Source of the DNA: Sphingobacterium multivorum | GTDB lineage: Bacteria > Bacteroidota > Bacteroidia > Sphingobacteriales > Sphingobacteriaceae | Assembly: GCF_900457465.1 (NCBI RefSeq) | Contig: NZ_UAUU01000011.1 | Location: 558,001-622,000, forward strand | Direction: 5' to 3' | DNA length: 64,000 nt | In this document: positions 7,721 to 18,420 of the stretch, one piece after another | Position numbering within the stretch: position 1 is the first letter of the stretch | How the letters are laid out: each line of letters opens with the position of its first letter | Position numbers and translations under genes: made by a program | The notes under the pieces: model-generated | Seen by the model: only the letters and a program-made list of their open reading frames with translations | Told to the model about the DNA's origin: nothing | Database searches by the model: none

Positions 7721-9256
7721 ATGCCATCTCAAAGACCTACTTTTAAGCCTTACTATCAGGACCAGATCATGGCCATTCCTCCAACTTTGGACGAACTGGT
7801 GGCCAAAGGTCATCCGGTACGTATCGTTAACGATGTAATCAACCGGATCAACATCCAGTCCCTATTGGACGCTTATAAGATAAAAGGCTGCTCCAGTTAT
7901 CATCCGCAGATGTTGTTGAAAGTTTTGGTGTTTGGCTACGTAAGCAATGTCTACAGCAGTCGCAAATTGGAAACGGCGTGCCGGGAGAACATCAATTTCA
8001 TGTGGCTGAGCGGCATGAGCTATCCCGACCACAATACCATCAACAGATTTCGAGGCGTTCGTTTGAAAGAAGCACTTCGTAGTGTATTTGAAGAAGTTGT
8101 CAAACTCCTGTCCGAAGAAGGTCTGCTGAGTATAGAAGATGTTTACACCGATGGCACCAAGATTGAAGCCAATGCTAACAAATACACCTTTGTCTGGAAA
8201 AAAGCTATCCAGACCAATAAGGAGAAGATGAAAGCTGCCTTAAAAGATATTTGGGAATACGCCCAAAGTATCGCCAAAGCAGAGGACAACCTTCCGGAAC
8301 CTCCCGATCTGACAACAATTGACCGCGAAAAAGTTCAGGCTACGGTCGATAACCTGAACCGGGTCTTGTCCGATAAACCTTCGGTAAGCAAGAAGATGAG
8401 GGCAAAGTTGCGCTATGCGACTAAAAACTACCCGGCCAAGATTGTTCAATATGAAGAGCAGGAAGTAACGCTTGGAGATAGAAATAGTTATAGCAAGACA
8501 GATCCCGATGCTACTTTTATGCGCATGAAAGAGGATCATATGAAAAATGGCCAGCTCAAACCAGGTTATAACATTCAGATATCTACTTCCAATCAATACA
8601 TCGTCAATTACACCATACATCCCAACCCCACAGATACCACAACGCTACCCGGTCATCTGGCACAACATGAGGCGAGCTTTGGGGAAATACTGAAAACCAT
8701 TACCGCAGATGCTGGCTATGGCAGCCAGGAGAACTATGCGTTACTAGAAGGGAAAAACATTGGGGCCTATGTGAAATATGGTATGTTTGACAAGGAGCAG
8801 AAAAAGAGTTATTCGGGCAAGAAGCCATTCTCCGTTGATAAACTACATTATAACCCTGCAAAAGATTGCTATATCTGTCCAATGGGACAGGAAATGAACT
8901 GCATAGGTCTATTTACACAAAAGACCTCCACAGGTTTCGAGCAAAAAATAAAAAGATATCAGGCAAAAAACTGCACAAACTGCCCATTGAACGGTGCTTG
9001 CCACAAATCACAGGGCAATAGAATCATCCAGATAAATGAACAGCTTGAGGCTTATAAAGATAGAGCATACGGATTGCTTAACAGCGATGTCGGTATAGCC
9101 AAAAGAAAACAGCGATGTCACGATGTCGAACCAGTCTTTGGAAACATAAAACAGAACCACGGGTTCCGAAGATTTATGCTCCGCGGTAAGGAAAAAGTGT
9201 CCATAGAATGGGGGTTATTGGCTATAGCGCAAAATCTAAGGAAAAAAGCAGCTTAA
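7721..9256 (+). CDS. IS1182-family DDE transposase
   Basis: 511-residue transposase with an N-terminal DUF772-type helical domain (HPQMLLKVLVFGY, PDHNTINRFR) and an RNase-H-like DDE core: first Asp in VYTDGTKIEAN, second Asp in ITADAGYGSQEN, and Glu in DVEPVFGNIKQNHGF. A Cys-rich segment (CYICPMGQEM, CTNCPLNGACH) sits between the last two, as in this family. Its base composition is richer in C than neighbouring genes, consistent with recent transfer. No frameshifts; likely active. It catalyses cut-and-paste movement of its own element. Confidence 0.94.
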   Translation: MPSQRPTFKPYYQDQIMAIPPTLDELVAKGHPVRIVNDVINRINIQSLLDAYKIKGCSSYHPQMLLKVLVFGYVSNVYSSRKLETACRENINFMWLSGMSYPDHNTINRFRGVRLKEALRSVFEEVVKLLSEEGLLSIEDVYTDGTKIEANANKYTFVWKKAIQTNKEKMKAALKDIWEYAQSIAKAEDNLPEPPDLTTIDREKVQATVDNLNRVLSDKPSVSKKMRAKLRYATKNYPAKIVQYEEQEVTLGDRNSYSKTDPDATFMRMKEDHMKNGQLKPGYNIQISTSNQYIVNYTIHPNPTDTTTLPGHLAQHEASFGEILKTITADAGYGSQENYALLEGKNIGAYVKYGMFDKEQKKSYSGKKPFSVDKLHYNPAKDCYICPMGQEMNCIGLFTQKTSTGFEQKIKRYQAKNCTNCPLNGACHKSQGNRIIQINEQLEAYKDRAYGLLNSDVGIAKRKQRCHDVEPVFGNIKQNHGFRRFMLRGKEKVSIEWGLLAIAQNLRKKAA

Positions 9257-9353
9257 AAAGCTACTTTTTGTTCTTTTTCTTCCCAAATGAACAGTTCTGT
9301 GAAATAATCAACAAACAACTCACAAATCTATCGCATAGCCATATTTAATAAAA

Positions 9354-9388
9354 AAGCTGCCTCAATAAATTTGAGACAGCTTCTTTTT
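9354..9388 (+). terminator. Right-end hairpin of the IS, transposase terminator
   Basis: Stem AAGCTGCCTCAA / TTGAGACAGCTT (one mismatch) with a short loop and a T-rich tail; it doubles as the right inverted repeat. Confidence 0.7.
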
Positions 9389-9703
9389 GTTTTGTGGTGA
9401 CCTTATTTAATTTTAATTTAAATAAGTCTCAATGGACTACCTTTTGTTTTTTGGTTGGCATTCCTGATTTTAAGTCCTTTCTGCAACTTATTGTTTTATT
9501 TGATGGCTTATTGAAAGTATCAATATTACGTATTTGTAATTGTATTGATTCTAAACAAGTTGTGGTTTGTTTGTCTAATTTAGACTGAATTTGTATTACA
9601 TATTCTTGATACACATTTTGAATATCTGCTGTATCTTTGTGATGTAGTCAGGTGATCATGTGTTTCACTTGTTCATGTTTTAGAAATTAAACTTAAGGTA
9701 AAT
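9389..9703. other. Intergenic region between the IS and ferritin
   Basis: A/T-rich, no convincing gene. The short ORFs on both strands here show no recognisable protein features. The right end carries the ferritin promoter; the rest shows no repeat or structured element that I can support. Confidence 0.5.
9632..9639 (+). promoter_or_regulatory. Candidate -7 box of the ferritin promoter
   Basis: TATCTTTG matches TAnnTTTG, 65 nt before the start codon. A TTG lies 23 nt upstream, slightly longer than the usual spacing. Confidence 0.5.
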
Positions 9704-10231
9704 ATGAAAGATTTATTGAAATTAAAATCTTCTTTGAAAGAAGAGATCGAAAATATATTGAATGCACAGATTAAAGTTGAAGCTCATTCTTCAGCATTAT
9801 ATTTGGCAATGTCTTCATGGTGTGATGATCAGGGTTTGGAAAATGCTTCCGAGTTTTTTGCGAAACAATCCAACGAAGAACGCGAGCACATGTTGAAGCT
9901 TTTCAATTATATTAACAACCGCGGTGGTCGTGCAATTTCTCCGGAAGTTACAGGTATTCCTCAAGATTTTGAATCATTCCGTGGTGTATTTGAGCAAACA
10001 TTGGAACAAGAGATGTTTGTTACTGAACAATTCAATAATATTGCGGATAGATGTGCGAAGGAAAAAGACTACGTAACTTTTAACTTTGTTCAATGGTTCT
10101 TGGAAGAGCAAGTGGAGGAGGAGTTTGTTGCAAGACGTATTCTTGAATTATTCGATGTAATCGGTGAAGATGGTACTGGCCGTTGGGAAATTGATAAGCA
10201 CCTCGTTAAGGTTACCTTTGCGGGTGAATAA
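9704..10231 (+). CDS. ftnA: Ferritin
   Basis: 175-residue four-helix-bundle ferritin of the non-haem bacterial type. Ferroxidase ligands are visible as the early Glu in IKVEAHSSALYLA, the ExxH pair in NEEREHMLKLF, and the later FLEEQVEEE. It oxidises Fe2+ with O2 or peroxide and stores Fe3+ in a 24-mer shell in the cytoplasm. It has its own promoter and terminator. A second, more divergent ferritin lies at 56.1 kb, and FeoAB at 29-31 kb could supply iron. Confidence 0.92.
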   Translation: MKDLLKLKSSLKEEIENILNAQIKVEAHSSALYLAMSSWCDDQGLENASEFFAKQSNEEREHMLKLFNYINNRGGRAISPEVTGIPQDFESFRGVFEQTLEQEMFVTEQFNNIADRCAKEKDYVTFNFVQWFLEEQVEEEFVARRILELFDVIGEDGTGRWEIDKHLVKVTFAGE

Positions 10232-10257
10232 TAAATTGTAAAAAATAGTGTAAGAAA

Positions 10258-10287
10258 CGAGCTGTTGAGAAAACAGCTCGTTTTTTT
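10258..10287 (+). terminator. Terminator of ferritin
   Basis: 9-bp stem CGAGCTGTT / AACAGCTCG followed by seven T. Confidence 0.88.
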
Positions 10288-10364
10288 ATATACAAAATCA
10301 CAACTTTTTACGTTAATAGCTTAAGAATTCTTATATTGAATTGTATTATTGCAAAGTCTATTTG

Positions 10365-13136
10365 ATGGAACTAAAGGACGGGAATATTATCCGGTTAGTA
10401 CTTTTTTTAGCTATAACGAACTTGTTTTTTTTTACCCAAAACCACTTTAGGGCAGGTGTCAAAAAAAGAGGTTTATGGCATTGTTGTCGATACAGCTGGA
10501 AGGCCCCTAAATGGTGTAAGTGTTCACCTGACGAGTTCCCGCGATACCTTGTTCTCATCAACTTCCGCAACAGGTTATTTTCATTTTAATCGTGTACTGG
10601 GTAATGATATTCGTATTAGCTGTAGCCAGCTGGGCCTTAGTATCTTGGAACGTAGTTATCCCTTGTACAATAGCACGACAGCTAAATTGGATGTTGGAAA
10701 ATTGACCATGTTTCCCCATGTATCCCTTTTAAAAGAAGTTGTTGTACTAAAATATAAACCCATTGTCTATAAGCAGGATACTGTTCAATTTAATCTGGAT
10801 GCTTTTCAATTTGATCGTCGGGCACTCTTAGAAGAGGCTCTTAAGGCATTACCCAATATTCAGGTCTCGCGGGATGGTTCTGTCTACGCCTTCGGTAAGC
10901 CCATATCCTCTGTTAAGGTGGATGGTAAAAAATTCTTTGGTGGCGATGTGCTCACCGCCACACGCAATCTTCCTGCAGATTTTGTGAAAAAGCGTTCAAG
11001 TTATTGATTTTTTATGGTGACGAGGCGACGGCAAAAGGAATTAAAAGTGCTGAATCCGAAAAAGTTCTGAATATTGTGCTCAAAGATGATAAGAAGAAAA
11101 TTACTTTTGGTCAAGCTACGCTTGGCGGTGGTTCGGTAGATCGTTACTTGGGGAGTGCTGGACTGAATCGTTTCAATGACGGTAAAGAGTACTCTGTTAT
11201 TGCCTCGGTCAATAATACCAATACCAACCTTTTTTCTTTCGGTTCTCCCAATGGCGGGGAACGGGAGCGGGAAATGGGTGAGCTAGCGGATTTTGCGGAC
11301 CCGACAGACGGCGTCAATAAAATCGGCTCTGTAGGTGGTAGTTTCTCTAGTCCGCTTTCTAAAACGGTAACAGCAAGCGGAAAATATAGCTTTACGCAAC
11401 GTAATAATTATATCCAGGGAAATTCCTTATTACAATCGATATATGGGTATGGCAAAGCCGCGAATAATCTGATTAGTAATTTTGAAGATTACAAAATAAA
11501 ATCAATCGATCGTATCCATAAAATGGACTGGGATTTTGATATGAAGCTGTCGCCCAAAGATCAGCTTAAAATATCGCCCAAACTATCTTGGACCAATTCG
11601 ACCAGCAATACGTTAAAAGATAGAAGGATCCAAAATAATCGGTTAAGTAGTACGGGGAACTACGGCGCGGCCAATAGTACAGAAAGCCCTGCTGCGGCTT
11701 TAGATCTTTTTTACGTGCGAAGTTTTACTAAACCGGGGCGGAAAGTACTTTATACTTTGCATACGGATTTTAATTCCTTGGATAAAGATGAGGAAGTGCG
11801 CGATTTTAATAGAGCGATCGACAGCAGCTTGAACGTGCCAAAAATAACGGAAACTTACCTGAATCAAATGGTCCGTTCCAGCAATGAGAATAAAAATATC
11901 CAAAGTCGCTTGTCGTTGGTGGAGCCCGTTGATTTAGGTGGTACCTTGGAGATCAATTACGATTTCGATTATACCAAAATTGATGCCCGTCGCTCTACTT
12001 TTGACAATAACAATAATTTTAACAACGGGCCCATACTGGTGGATTCACTTAGTTTGAAGTACGACTATTCTTTCGCAAGCAATAAAGTCGGCATGATTTA
12101 CCGCCAAGACTTAAGCGAAAAAGTAAAGGTAAACTTCGGTTTTGCAGTTCAGCCGTCCGAATTAACGGGAAGTTCAACAGATAAACTGATAAAAACCTCC
12201 TATTCAAATGTTAATCTCGTGCCCTCTGCTGGATTGAAATGGAAGTTTACCAAAGAAGAGGATCTTTCTATGGACTATTATGGACGTAATAACCAGCCTA
12301 GTTTCTATCAGATACAGCCGGTGGTTGACAATACCAACACACAGAATATTGTGATCGGAAATAAGGATTTGAAATCTGAATTTGCACATAGTATTGTTTC
12401 AAAGTATCGCAAATCCATCACGCGGAGGGGACAATATCTGGAAGCCAGTCTTGCTTTTAACTTAGTAAATGATAAGATTGTAGCCAACCGGACAATTGAA
12501 CCTAATTCAACGATACAGAAAACGACTTATCGCAATACAGAAGGCTACTATGATATTAAGAGCTATTATTTGTTTACAGCTTCTTTATTGTCGGATAATT
12601 TGCAGATGAGCTTAAATGGCAATGCAGATTATTACAACAATATTTCGTACGTCAATGATAAAAAGAGCTTTGGTGGACACTTTTTGTTTACACAAGCCCT
12701 TCAATTCCGCTATACCTGGAGTGATATTTTTGAAGCGGAATTAAATGGCAACTATTCGTTGAACAGGGCCACATTTGACTGGCCTGTACAAGATAATATC
12801 ACGGCGCATTCCGGAATCGTTGGTTTGGGATCTAAAGCTTATTTGGGCAAACATTTTACCATGGGACTTGAACTTTCTCAAAAATTTAATGCGGGTTATT
12901 CGAGCTCATGGAACAATATTAATCCAACGATAATCAACGCCTATATGGAATATACTTTTGGAAGGAATAACTTGGGTATGTTGAGATTTCAGGGATTCGA
13001 TCTAATGAATCAGAATACTGGAATTTCACGTGCCGTGGTGGGAAATGATATTTTAGACGTTCGAAACAATCGTTTGGCTCGTTATTTTATGCTTTCGCTC
13101 AATATAAGATTACAGAAATATCCCAAAAAATCATGA
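10365..13136 (+). CDS. Outer membrane beta-barrel protein with carboxypeptidase-regulatory domain, three frameshifts
   Basis: About 923 residues once repaired. It has a signal peptide (MELKDGNIIRLVLFLAITN), a carboxypeptidase-regulatory-like domain (VYGIVVDTAGRPLNGVSV), a plug-like part (LKALPNIQVSRDG, VKVDGKKFFGGD, VQVIDFYGDEA) and a long beta-barrel of the outer-membrane beta-barrel family. Three one-base insertions break it: a T in the run near 10430, an A near 10990 and a T near 11011; together they restore frame. Such proteins resemble TonB-dependent receptors but often lack known ligands. It overlaps the next gene by 4 bp, so the two are co-transcribed. Confidence 0.82.
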
Positions 13137-14105
13137 TGAAAGCTGTCATTATTACTGAACCGGGTGGACCCGAAGTTTTGGAAGTCCGCGATGTGGAGAT
13201 GCCGCAGATCGGTGAACTGGAAGTTTTAGTAGAAGCAAAGGCTGCAGGTGTAAATAGACCTGATGTTTTTCAGCGTAAAGGGAACTATCCGGCACCTGCC
13301 GGGGTGGATGCGCGGATACCTGGATTAGAAATAGCAGGGGTTATTGTCGCAAAGGGAACCGGGGTCGCTGACTGGAACATTGGTGATCGTGTATGTGCAC
13401 TCGTAGCGGGTGGAGGTTATGCAAACTATGCTAAGGTCTATCAGGGACATTGTTTGCCTATTCCCGATCATTTAGATTTCGCGGAAGCAGCCTCGCTGCC
13501 TGAGACCGTATTTACAGTATGGGACAATGTCTTTCGAAGAGGGAATTTGCAGACCGGCGATCATTTTTTGGTACACGGTGGTGCTGGTGGGATTGGCAGT
13601 ACGGCAATTCAGTTAGCGGCCTTGTTTGGTGCAGCAGTATATACGACAGTCAGCTCATCTGAAAAGGCTAGCTTTTGTAAATCATTGGGAGCAACCAAAA
13701 CAATAAATTATAAAACGGAGGATTTTCTGGAGGCGCTGAAGCCTTTGGGGGTTGATGTTATTTTAGACAGTATTGGTGGTTCATATTTTGAGAAAAATAT
13801 CAACCTTTTTGAACCCCGATGGTCGTTTAGTATATATTAATGCGATGGAAAGCGTAATAGTCGAGTTAAACTTGCTCAAATTAATGCAGAAACGGATTGT
13901 TTTAACGGGAAGTACATTACGGGCGAGAGACCGTGAATTTAAGCAAGTGCTACGGGATGATATCTGGTCTCAGGTATGGCCGAAACTTAGCGCTGGCGAT
14001 TTCAAACCGACCTTATACCGGGTGCTTCCTTTTGCCGAGGCTGCTGAAGCCCATCGATTGATGGAAGATTCAAGCTTATTGGGTAAAATCGTCTTAAGTT
14101 TTTGA
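13133..14105 (+). CDS. NAD(P)H-quinone oxidoreductase, zinc-independent MDR family, one frameshift
   Basis: About 324 residues, medium-chain dehydrogenase/reductase of the quinone oxidoreductase (PIG3-like) branch: catalytic GroES-like domain (GVNRPDVFQRKGNYP), NADPH-binding GGAGGIGSTAIQLA, and substrate-end LNPDGRLVYINAM. It lacks the zinc-binding Cys/His set. One extra T near 13808 splits the frame. It reduces quinones or enones with NADPH. It overlaps the outer-membrane gene start-to-stop (ATGA) and converges with the AraC gene by a 12-bp overlap. The physiological substrate is unknown. Confidence 0.87.
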
Positions 14106-14957
14106 TCGCTGAAAGCTGAGCGGCGTGGTGCCGGTTACATTTTTGAAGTATTTATGGAAGCTTGAAAAGTTTTGAAAACCTGATTCAAAGCAGATCTGCT
14201 TCACCGTCTGTTTGTTTTCTATTAATAAATTGCAAGCGGTTTTCACGCGCATTTCGATCAGAAATTGAAAGAGCGTTTTTCCTATCTGTGATTTGAAATA
14301 ACGGCAGAAGGAATTTGGGGTCATTCCCGTGAGAGAGGCAAGTTCTTGCAGGCGTATCTGGTCGCGATAATTTTCACCGATATATTGCATGGCAATCTGC
14401 ATACGGTTGGCATCCTGATCTTGCAGCTGGATGGTAAAAGTGGGGCTCGTTAACAGATCATGTTGTTCTTCGGCCGAAATATACTGTAATATTTCTAATA
14501 AATGAATAATACGTGGGGTACCTGTTGCTGCCAAGATAGCGTCAATTAATTGCGCAGTTTTTAGTCGGCTGCACTCCAATAATGAAATGCCTCTTTTGGA
14601 GACGCGAATAAGGTCTTTGATGGATTTATTTTCAGGTAAATTAATAAAATCATTTCCCCAAAAGTTCTCTTTAAAATGAAGCACACGAATATCTGCGCTT
14701 TCTGCTTCTTCCTCTTGAAGATAAATTTCGTCAAATAACCAATAATGAGGTAGGTTTGAACCCACAAGGGTGATATCGCCCGATTCAAAGCGCCGGACAC
14801 TATCGCCAATAAATTGGGTGCCTGAGCCTTTGGCGAAATAAATTAATTCCAGTTCTTCGTGGTAATGCCAAAGATTATGGTACTGAGGTGTATTGTCTCT
14901 ACGCGCGTTGAACGAATGCTCAAGATTGCTATTTAAATGAAGCAGCTGTGCTTTCAT
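14094..14957 (-). CDS. AraC-family transcriptional regulator (putative fucose locus regulator)
   Basis: 287 residues: cupin-like sensor domain at the N-terminus (LWHYHEELELIYFAKGSG) and a double helix-turn-helix at the C-terminus (LQELASLTGMTPNSFCRYFK, then VKQICFESGFQNFSSFHKYF). It lies divergent from the fucP operon, separated by about 145 bp, the usual place for a local sugar-responsive activator. The ligand is inferred to be L-fucose or a catabolite from context only. Confidence 0.85.
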   Translation of the reverse strand: MKAQLLHLNSNLEHSFNARRDNTPQYHNLWHYHEELELIYFAKGSGTQFIGDSVRRFESGDITLVGSNLPHYWLFDEIYLQEEEAESADIRVLHFKENFWGNDFINLPENKSIKDLIRVSKRGISLLECSRLKTAQLIDAILAATGTPRIIHLLEILQYISAEEQHDLLTSPTFTIQLQDQDANRMQIAMQYIGENYRDQIRLQELASLTGMTPNSFCRYFKSQIGKTLFQFLIEMRVKTACNLLIENKQTVKQICFESGFQNFSSFHKYFKNVTGTTPLSFQRSKT

Positions 14958-15101
14958 AATTATGAAATATATGCAGTAAAGTTACATAATTCAGTTTATC
15001 TATGGTAATATAGCTTAATAATTTGATAATATACTTGAATATTGTCTAGCATTTTTAAGCTTATTTTACATTAAATAACTACTTATAACCATTTGAAAAA
15101 T

Positions 15102-16367
15102 ATGACGAATAAAAAGAGTTACGCATTTGCCTTGATTTTGGTGACATCCTTGTTCTTTTTCTGGGGATTTATTCATAACCTTGATCCGATCTTAATTCCG
15201 CATTTGAGGAATGCCTTTAGTTTATCCCATTTCCAGGCTTCCTTAGTCGATTCGGCTGTATTTATCGCTTATTTTGTGATGGCGATTCCTGCTGGAATTA
15301 TCATGAAAAAATATGGCTATAAAGCGGGTATTTTGATTGGATTGATCTTTTTTGCCATTGGCTGTTTTCTTTTTGTACCTGCGGCCAATACGATAAGTTA
15401 TGTTTTCTTTTTGGGGGCATTGTTCGTTGTAGCCTGTGGTCTTACCATTCTGGAAACCGCTGCAAATCCGTATGTAGCGATTTTGGGAGATCCAGCTTCT
15501 TCGGCGCAACGGCTTAATTTTGCGCAGTCCTTTAATGGACTAGCAGCCTTTGTTGCTCCGATTTTTGGTGGAAAATTTATTTTATCCCATGAACCCAAAT
15601 AACAGGAAGAACTGGCGCAAATGGCTGAGCAGGCAAAGATGGCGTATATTCAGTCGGAAACAGCTGCTGTGAAATTGCCTTATGTAGTATTGGGAATATT
15701 GATTTTATTGATCGCTGCCTTGTTTTTCTTTACCAAATTACCTGATATCAAAGATGCCGAGGAAGAAGGTAGAGCTGGTTTTTTCCACGCGTTGCGTCAT
15801 AAAAATGTGCGTTGGGCCGTGGTGGCTCAATTTTTCTATGTGGGAGCGCAAGTCTGTATTTTAAGCTTCCTGGTATTGTATGCAACAGAAGCTGCGGGCA
15901 TATCGGGTAAGGATGGGGCCGATTATGCTGGGTTTGCGGGATTGGCTTTTATGTTGGGCCGGTTTATCGGTACATTTTTTATGCGTTTTGTATCAGCATC
16001 CCAGCTTCTGATCATCTATTCCGCTATAGCGATCGTTCTATCCCTATTTGTCATCTTCGGATCAGGTATTCAGACCTTGTATGCATTGATCGGTATTGCA
16101 TTCTTTATGTCTATTATGTTTCCGACGATATTCGCGTTTGGTGTACAAGGTATCGGTGCCGATACCAAATCTGCTTCCAGTTTGATCGTCATGTCTATTG
16201 TTGGTGGTGCTTTGTTACCTCCAATTTTGGGCTTTATCTCGGATAAAACAGGACATTTCCAGTATGGCTATTTTGTGCCATTGGTTTGTTTTATTGTTGT
16301 CTTATTGTTTGCTTTCCAAAATAGAAATATCAGTATTGCGGAAACCGAAAATCTTAAATCACATTAA
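15102..16367 (+). CDS. fucP: L-fucose:H+ symporter FucP, interrupted by an in-frame stop
   Basis: About 421 codons, major-facilitator sugar symporter. The FucP hallmarks are FFFWGFIHNLDPILIP in the first helix and ETAANPYVAILGDP in the fifth; twelve hydrophobic segments are spread over the full span. A TAA at 15600-15602 lies in frame in the central cytoplasmic loop, between SHEPK and QEELAQM; the frame is unchanged on both sides, so this is a single substitution rather than an indel, or a sequence error. I start at the ATG at 15102 rather than an upstream TTG. First gene of the fucose operon; it would import L-fucose with a proton. Confidence 0.85.
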
Positions 16368-16377
16368 TTAGTTAGTA

Positions 16378-16710
16378 ATGAAAAGATATGTCATGGCTTT
16401 AGATCTTGTGGACGATCCACAATTGATCAAGGAATATGAGGATTACCACCGTGAGGTTTGGCCGGAAATAAAACGTTCGATTCTGGATGCAGGTATTCTG
16501 CAGATGGAGATCTATCGTTTTGAAAATAGATTGTTTATGAACATGGAGGTGGGTGAAGACTTTTCATTTGAGAAAAAATCGGCTATGGATGCTGCCAATG
16601 AAAAAGTACAGGAATGGGAACAGCTGATGTGGAAATACCAGGCGGCCATTCCGGGGGCAAAGCCGGGAGAGAAATGGGTAATGATGACAAAAATATTTGA
16701 ATTAGTATAA
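16378..16710 (+). CDS. L-rhamnose/L-fucose mutarotase (RhaM/DUF718 family)
   Basis: 110 residues with the family start MKRYVMALDLVDDPQLIKEY and the catalytic HREVWPEI segment; a dimeric ferredoxin-like alpha/beta-barrel fold. It converts sugar anomers. Members in fucose loci (for example in Campylobacter) act on L-fucose; here its place 10 bp after fucP and before the dehydratase makes fucose the likely substrate. Confidence 0.85.
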   Translation: MKRYVMALDLVDDPQLIKEYEDYHREVWPEIKRSILDAGILQMEIYRFENRLFMNMEVGEDFSFEKKSAMDAANEKVQEWEQLMWKYQAAIPGAKPGEKWVMMTKIFELV

Positions 16711-16712
16711 TT

Positions 16713-18371
16713 ATGGCTATACAGCGCTATTTACAGATCCATCCAATGGATAATGTCCTTGTTGCATTACAGGACTTGGCTGCGGGAACAACGATTGTTT
16801 TTGAAGGTAAGGAATTTACATTAAAGCAAGCTGTTGCTGCCAAACATAAATTCACCATCCAGCCAATGGAACAAGATACGGAGATATTGATGTATGGTGT
16901 TCTGGTAGGAAAATTGAATACTCCCCTAGCTGAAGGGGAACTCATTACCACTGAAAACTTGCGCCATGCGTCGGAAGATTTTAAAATGGGCAATCGCAAG
17001 ACAGCCTGGACAAAACCTGATGTTTCTGCATTTAAAGATAAAACGTTCAATGGATTCCACCGTTCAAATGGGACTGTTGGAACGGCCAATTACTGGTTGG
17101 TTATTCCATTGGTTTTTTGCGAAAATAGAAATGTATTGACCCTGAAGGCTGCTTTTGAAGAAAAGTTGGGCTATAAAGTAAAAGCCAATAATTACGTGTC
17201 TGAGGTAGAAGATCTCATTAGCTTATATAAGTCTGGTGCTGATGTAAATGCGATTCTTAGTCAGGATCTACTTGCTAATTCGACTTCCAGTGAGCAGGAA
17301 CGCCTGTTCAAAAATGTCGATGGAATCAAGTTTTTAAACCATGAAATGGGCTGCGGCGGAACCCGCATGGATTCGGATGCCTTATGTGGCCTTTTGGCTG
17401 GTTATATCACCCATCCGAATGTGGCGGGGGCAACGGTATTGAGTTTAGGATGTCAGCATGCGCAGGCTTCCATTCTGAAAGCTGAAATTGAAAAGCGAAG
17501 TCCAGGTTTTGATCGACCACTGTATATTTTCGAACAACAGAAAGAAGGAACTGAAAAAGAGCTTATGCAAAAGGCGATTAAAGCAACTTTTGCAGGGATG
17601 ATGCAAGCGGATAAAAATGAGCGCAAACCAGCCTCATTGGACAAATTGTGTATAGGTCTGGAATGTGGTGGTTCAGACGGATTTTCGGGCATCTCGGCCA
17701 ATCCGGCGCTCGGATTTGTATCAGATATTTTGGTGACTTTAGGCGGATCGGTGATTCTGGCGGAGTTTCCTGAATTATGCGGCGTGGAACAGGAGTTGAG
17801 TGATCGTTGTATCGATGAGCCAACGGCGGAGCGTTTTATGTCGCTGATGCGTACTTACAACGCAAAAGCTGAAGCTGATGGTTCGGGATTCTATATGAAT
17901 CCTTCTCCGGGCAATATTCGTGATGGTTTAATTACTGACGCAATTAAGTCTGCTGGGGCTGCCAAAAAAGGAGGAACATCACCTGTTGCAGCAGTGATTG
18001 ATTATCCTGAATTGGCCAACGGTCCGGGGTTAAACTTATTATGTACGCCTGGTAATGATGTGGAAAGTACAACTGCAGAAGTGGCAGCAGGTGCTAATAT
18101 TGTCTTGTTTACTACGGGGCTGGGTACCCCTACAGGTAACCCGATTGCACCTGTTGTGAAACTATCAACAAATACCAAGACTTTTGAGAAAATGCCCGAT
18201 ATCCTGGATTTGAACTGTGGTACCATTATCGAAGGTACAGAGACTATTGAGGAAGCCGCACACCGTATTTGGGATTATGTAATAGAGGTTGCTTCTGGTG
18301 AAGTGAAACCGAAGGCGGTGTTGTTGGGGCAAGACGATTTCATACCATGGCGTAGAGGTGTTTCTTTGTAG
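16713..18371 (+). CDS. UxaA-family dehydratase (altronate dehydratase-like; putative L-fuconate dehydratase)
   Basis: 552 residues: N-terminal SAF domain (about 10-90) and a large UxaA catalytic domain with NHEMGCGGTRMDSDALCGLL, LSLGCQ, GLECGGSDGFSGISANPALG and FTTGLGTPTGNPIAPV. The family removes water from sugar acids using iron or manganese. UxaA normally acts on D-altronate, but no uronate genes are present; it lies 2 bp after the mutarotase within a fucose locus, so L-fuconate to 2-keto-3-deoxy-L-fuconate is the likely reaction, replacing the enolase-type FucD. Function is context-based. Confidence 0.85.
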   Translation: MAIQRYLQIHPMDNVLVALQDLAAGTTIVFEGKEFTLKQAVAAKHKFTIQPMEQDTEILMYGVLVGKLNTPLAEGELITTENLRHASEDFKMGNRKTAWTKPDVSAFKDKTFNGFHRSNGTVGTANYWLVIPLVFCENRNVLTLKAAFEEKLGYKVKANNYVSEVEDLISLYKSGADVNAILSQDLLANSTSSEQERLFKNVDGIKFLNHEMGCGGTRMDSDALCGLLAGYITHPNVAGATVLSLGCQHAQASILKAEIEKRSPGFDRPLYIFEQQKEGTEKELMQKAIKATFAGMMQADKNERKPASLDKLCIGLECGGSDGFSGISANPALGFVSDILVTLGGSVILAEFPELCGVEQELSDRCIDEPTAERFMSLMRTYNAKAEADGSGFYMNPSPGNIRDGLITDAIKSAGAAKKGGTSPVAAVIDYPELANGPGLNLLCTPGNDVESTTAEVAAGANIVLFTTGLGTPTGNPIAPVVKLSTNTKTFEKMPDILDLNCGTIIEGTETIEEAAHRIWDYVIEVASGEVKPKAVLLGQDDFIPWRRGVSL

Positions 18372-18420
18372 TTGGGTATAATGAGTTTATTGAAAATCCA
18401 TGACAACTAATCATTTACAT

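Larger units (their letters stand above)
7611..9388 (+). mobile_element. IS1182-family insertion sequence, apparently intact
   Basis: About 1.78 kb with one transposase gene and terminal inverted repeats AAAAAGAGGCTGTCTCAAA (left) and AAAAAGAAGCTGTCTCAAA (right end, reverse complement), one mismatch. Outer borders are uncertain by a few bases because of flanking A/T runs, and I could not define a target duplication. Each end folds into a hairpin with a T-run. Confidence 0.85.

Noticed and set aside
9394-9614. Overlapping short ORFs on both strands after the IS
   Set aside because: A/T-rich sequence with no signal peptide, motif or ribosome-binding context; likely chance frames.
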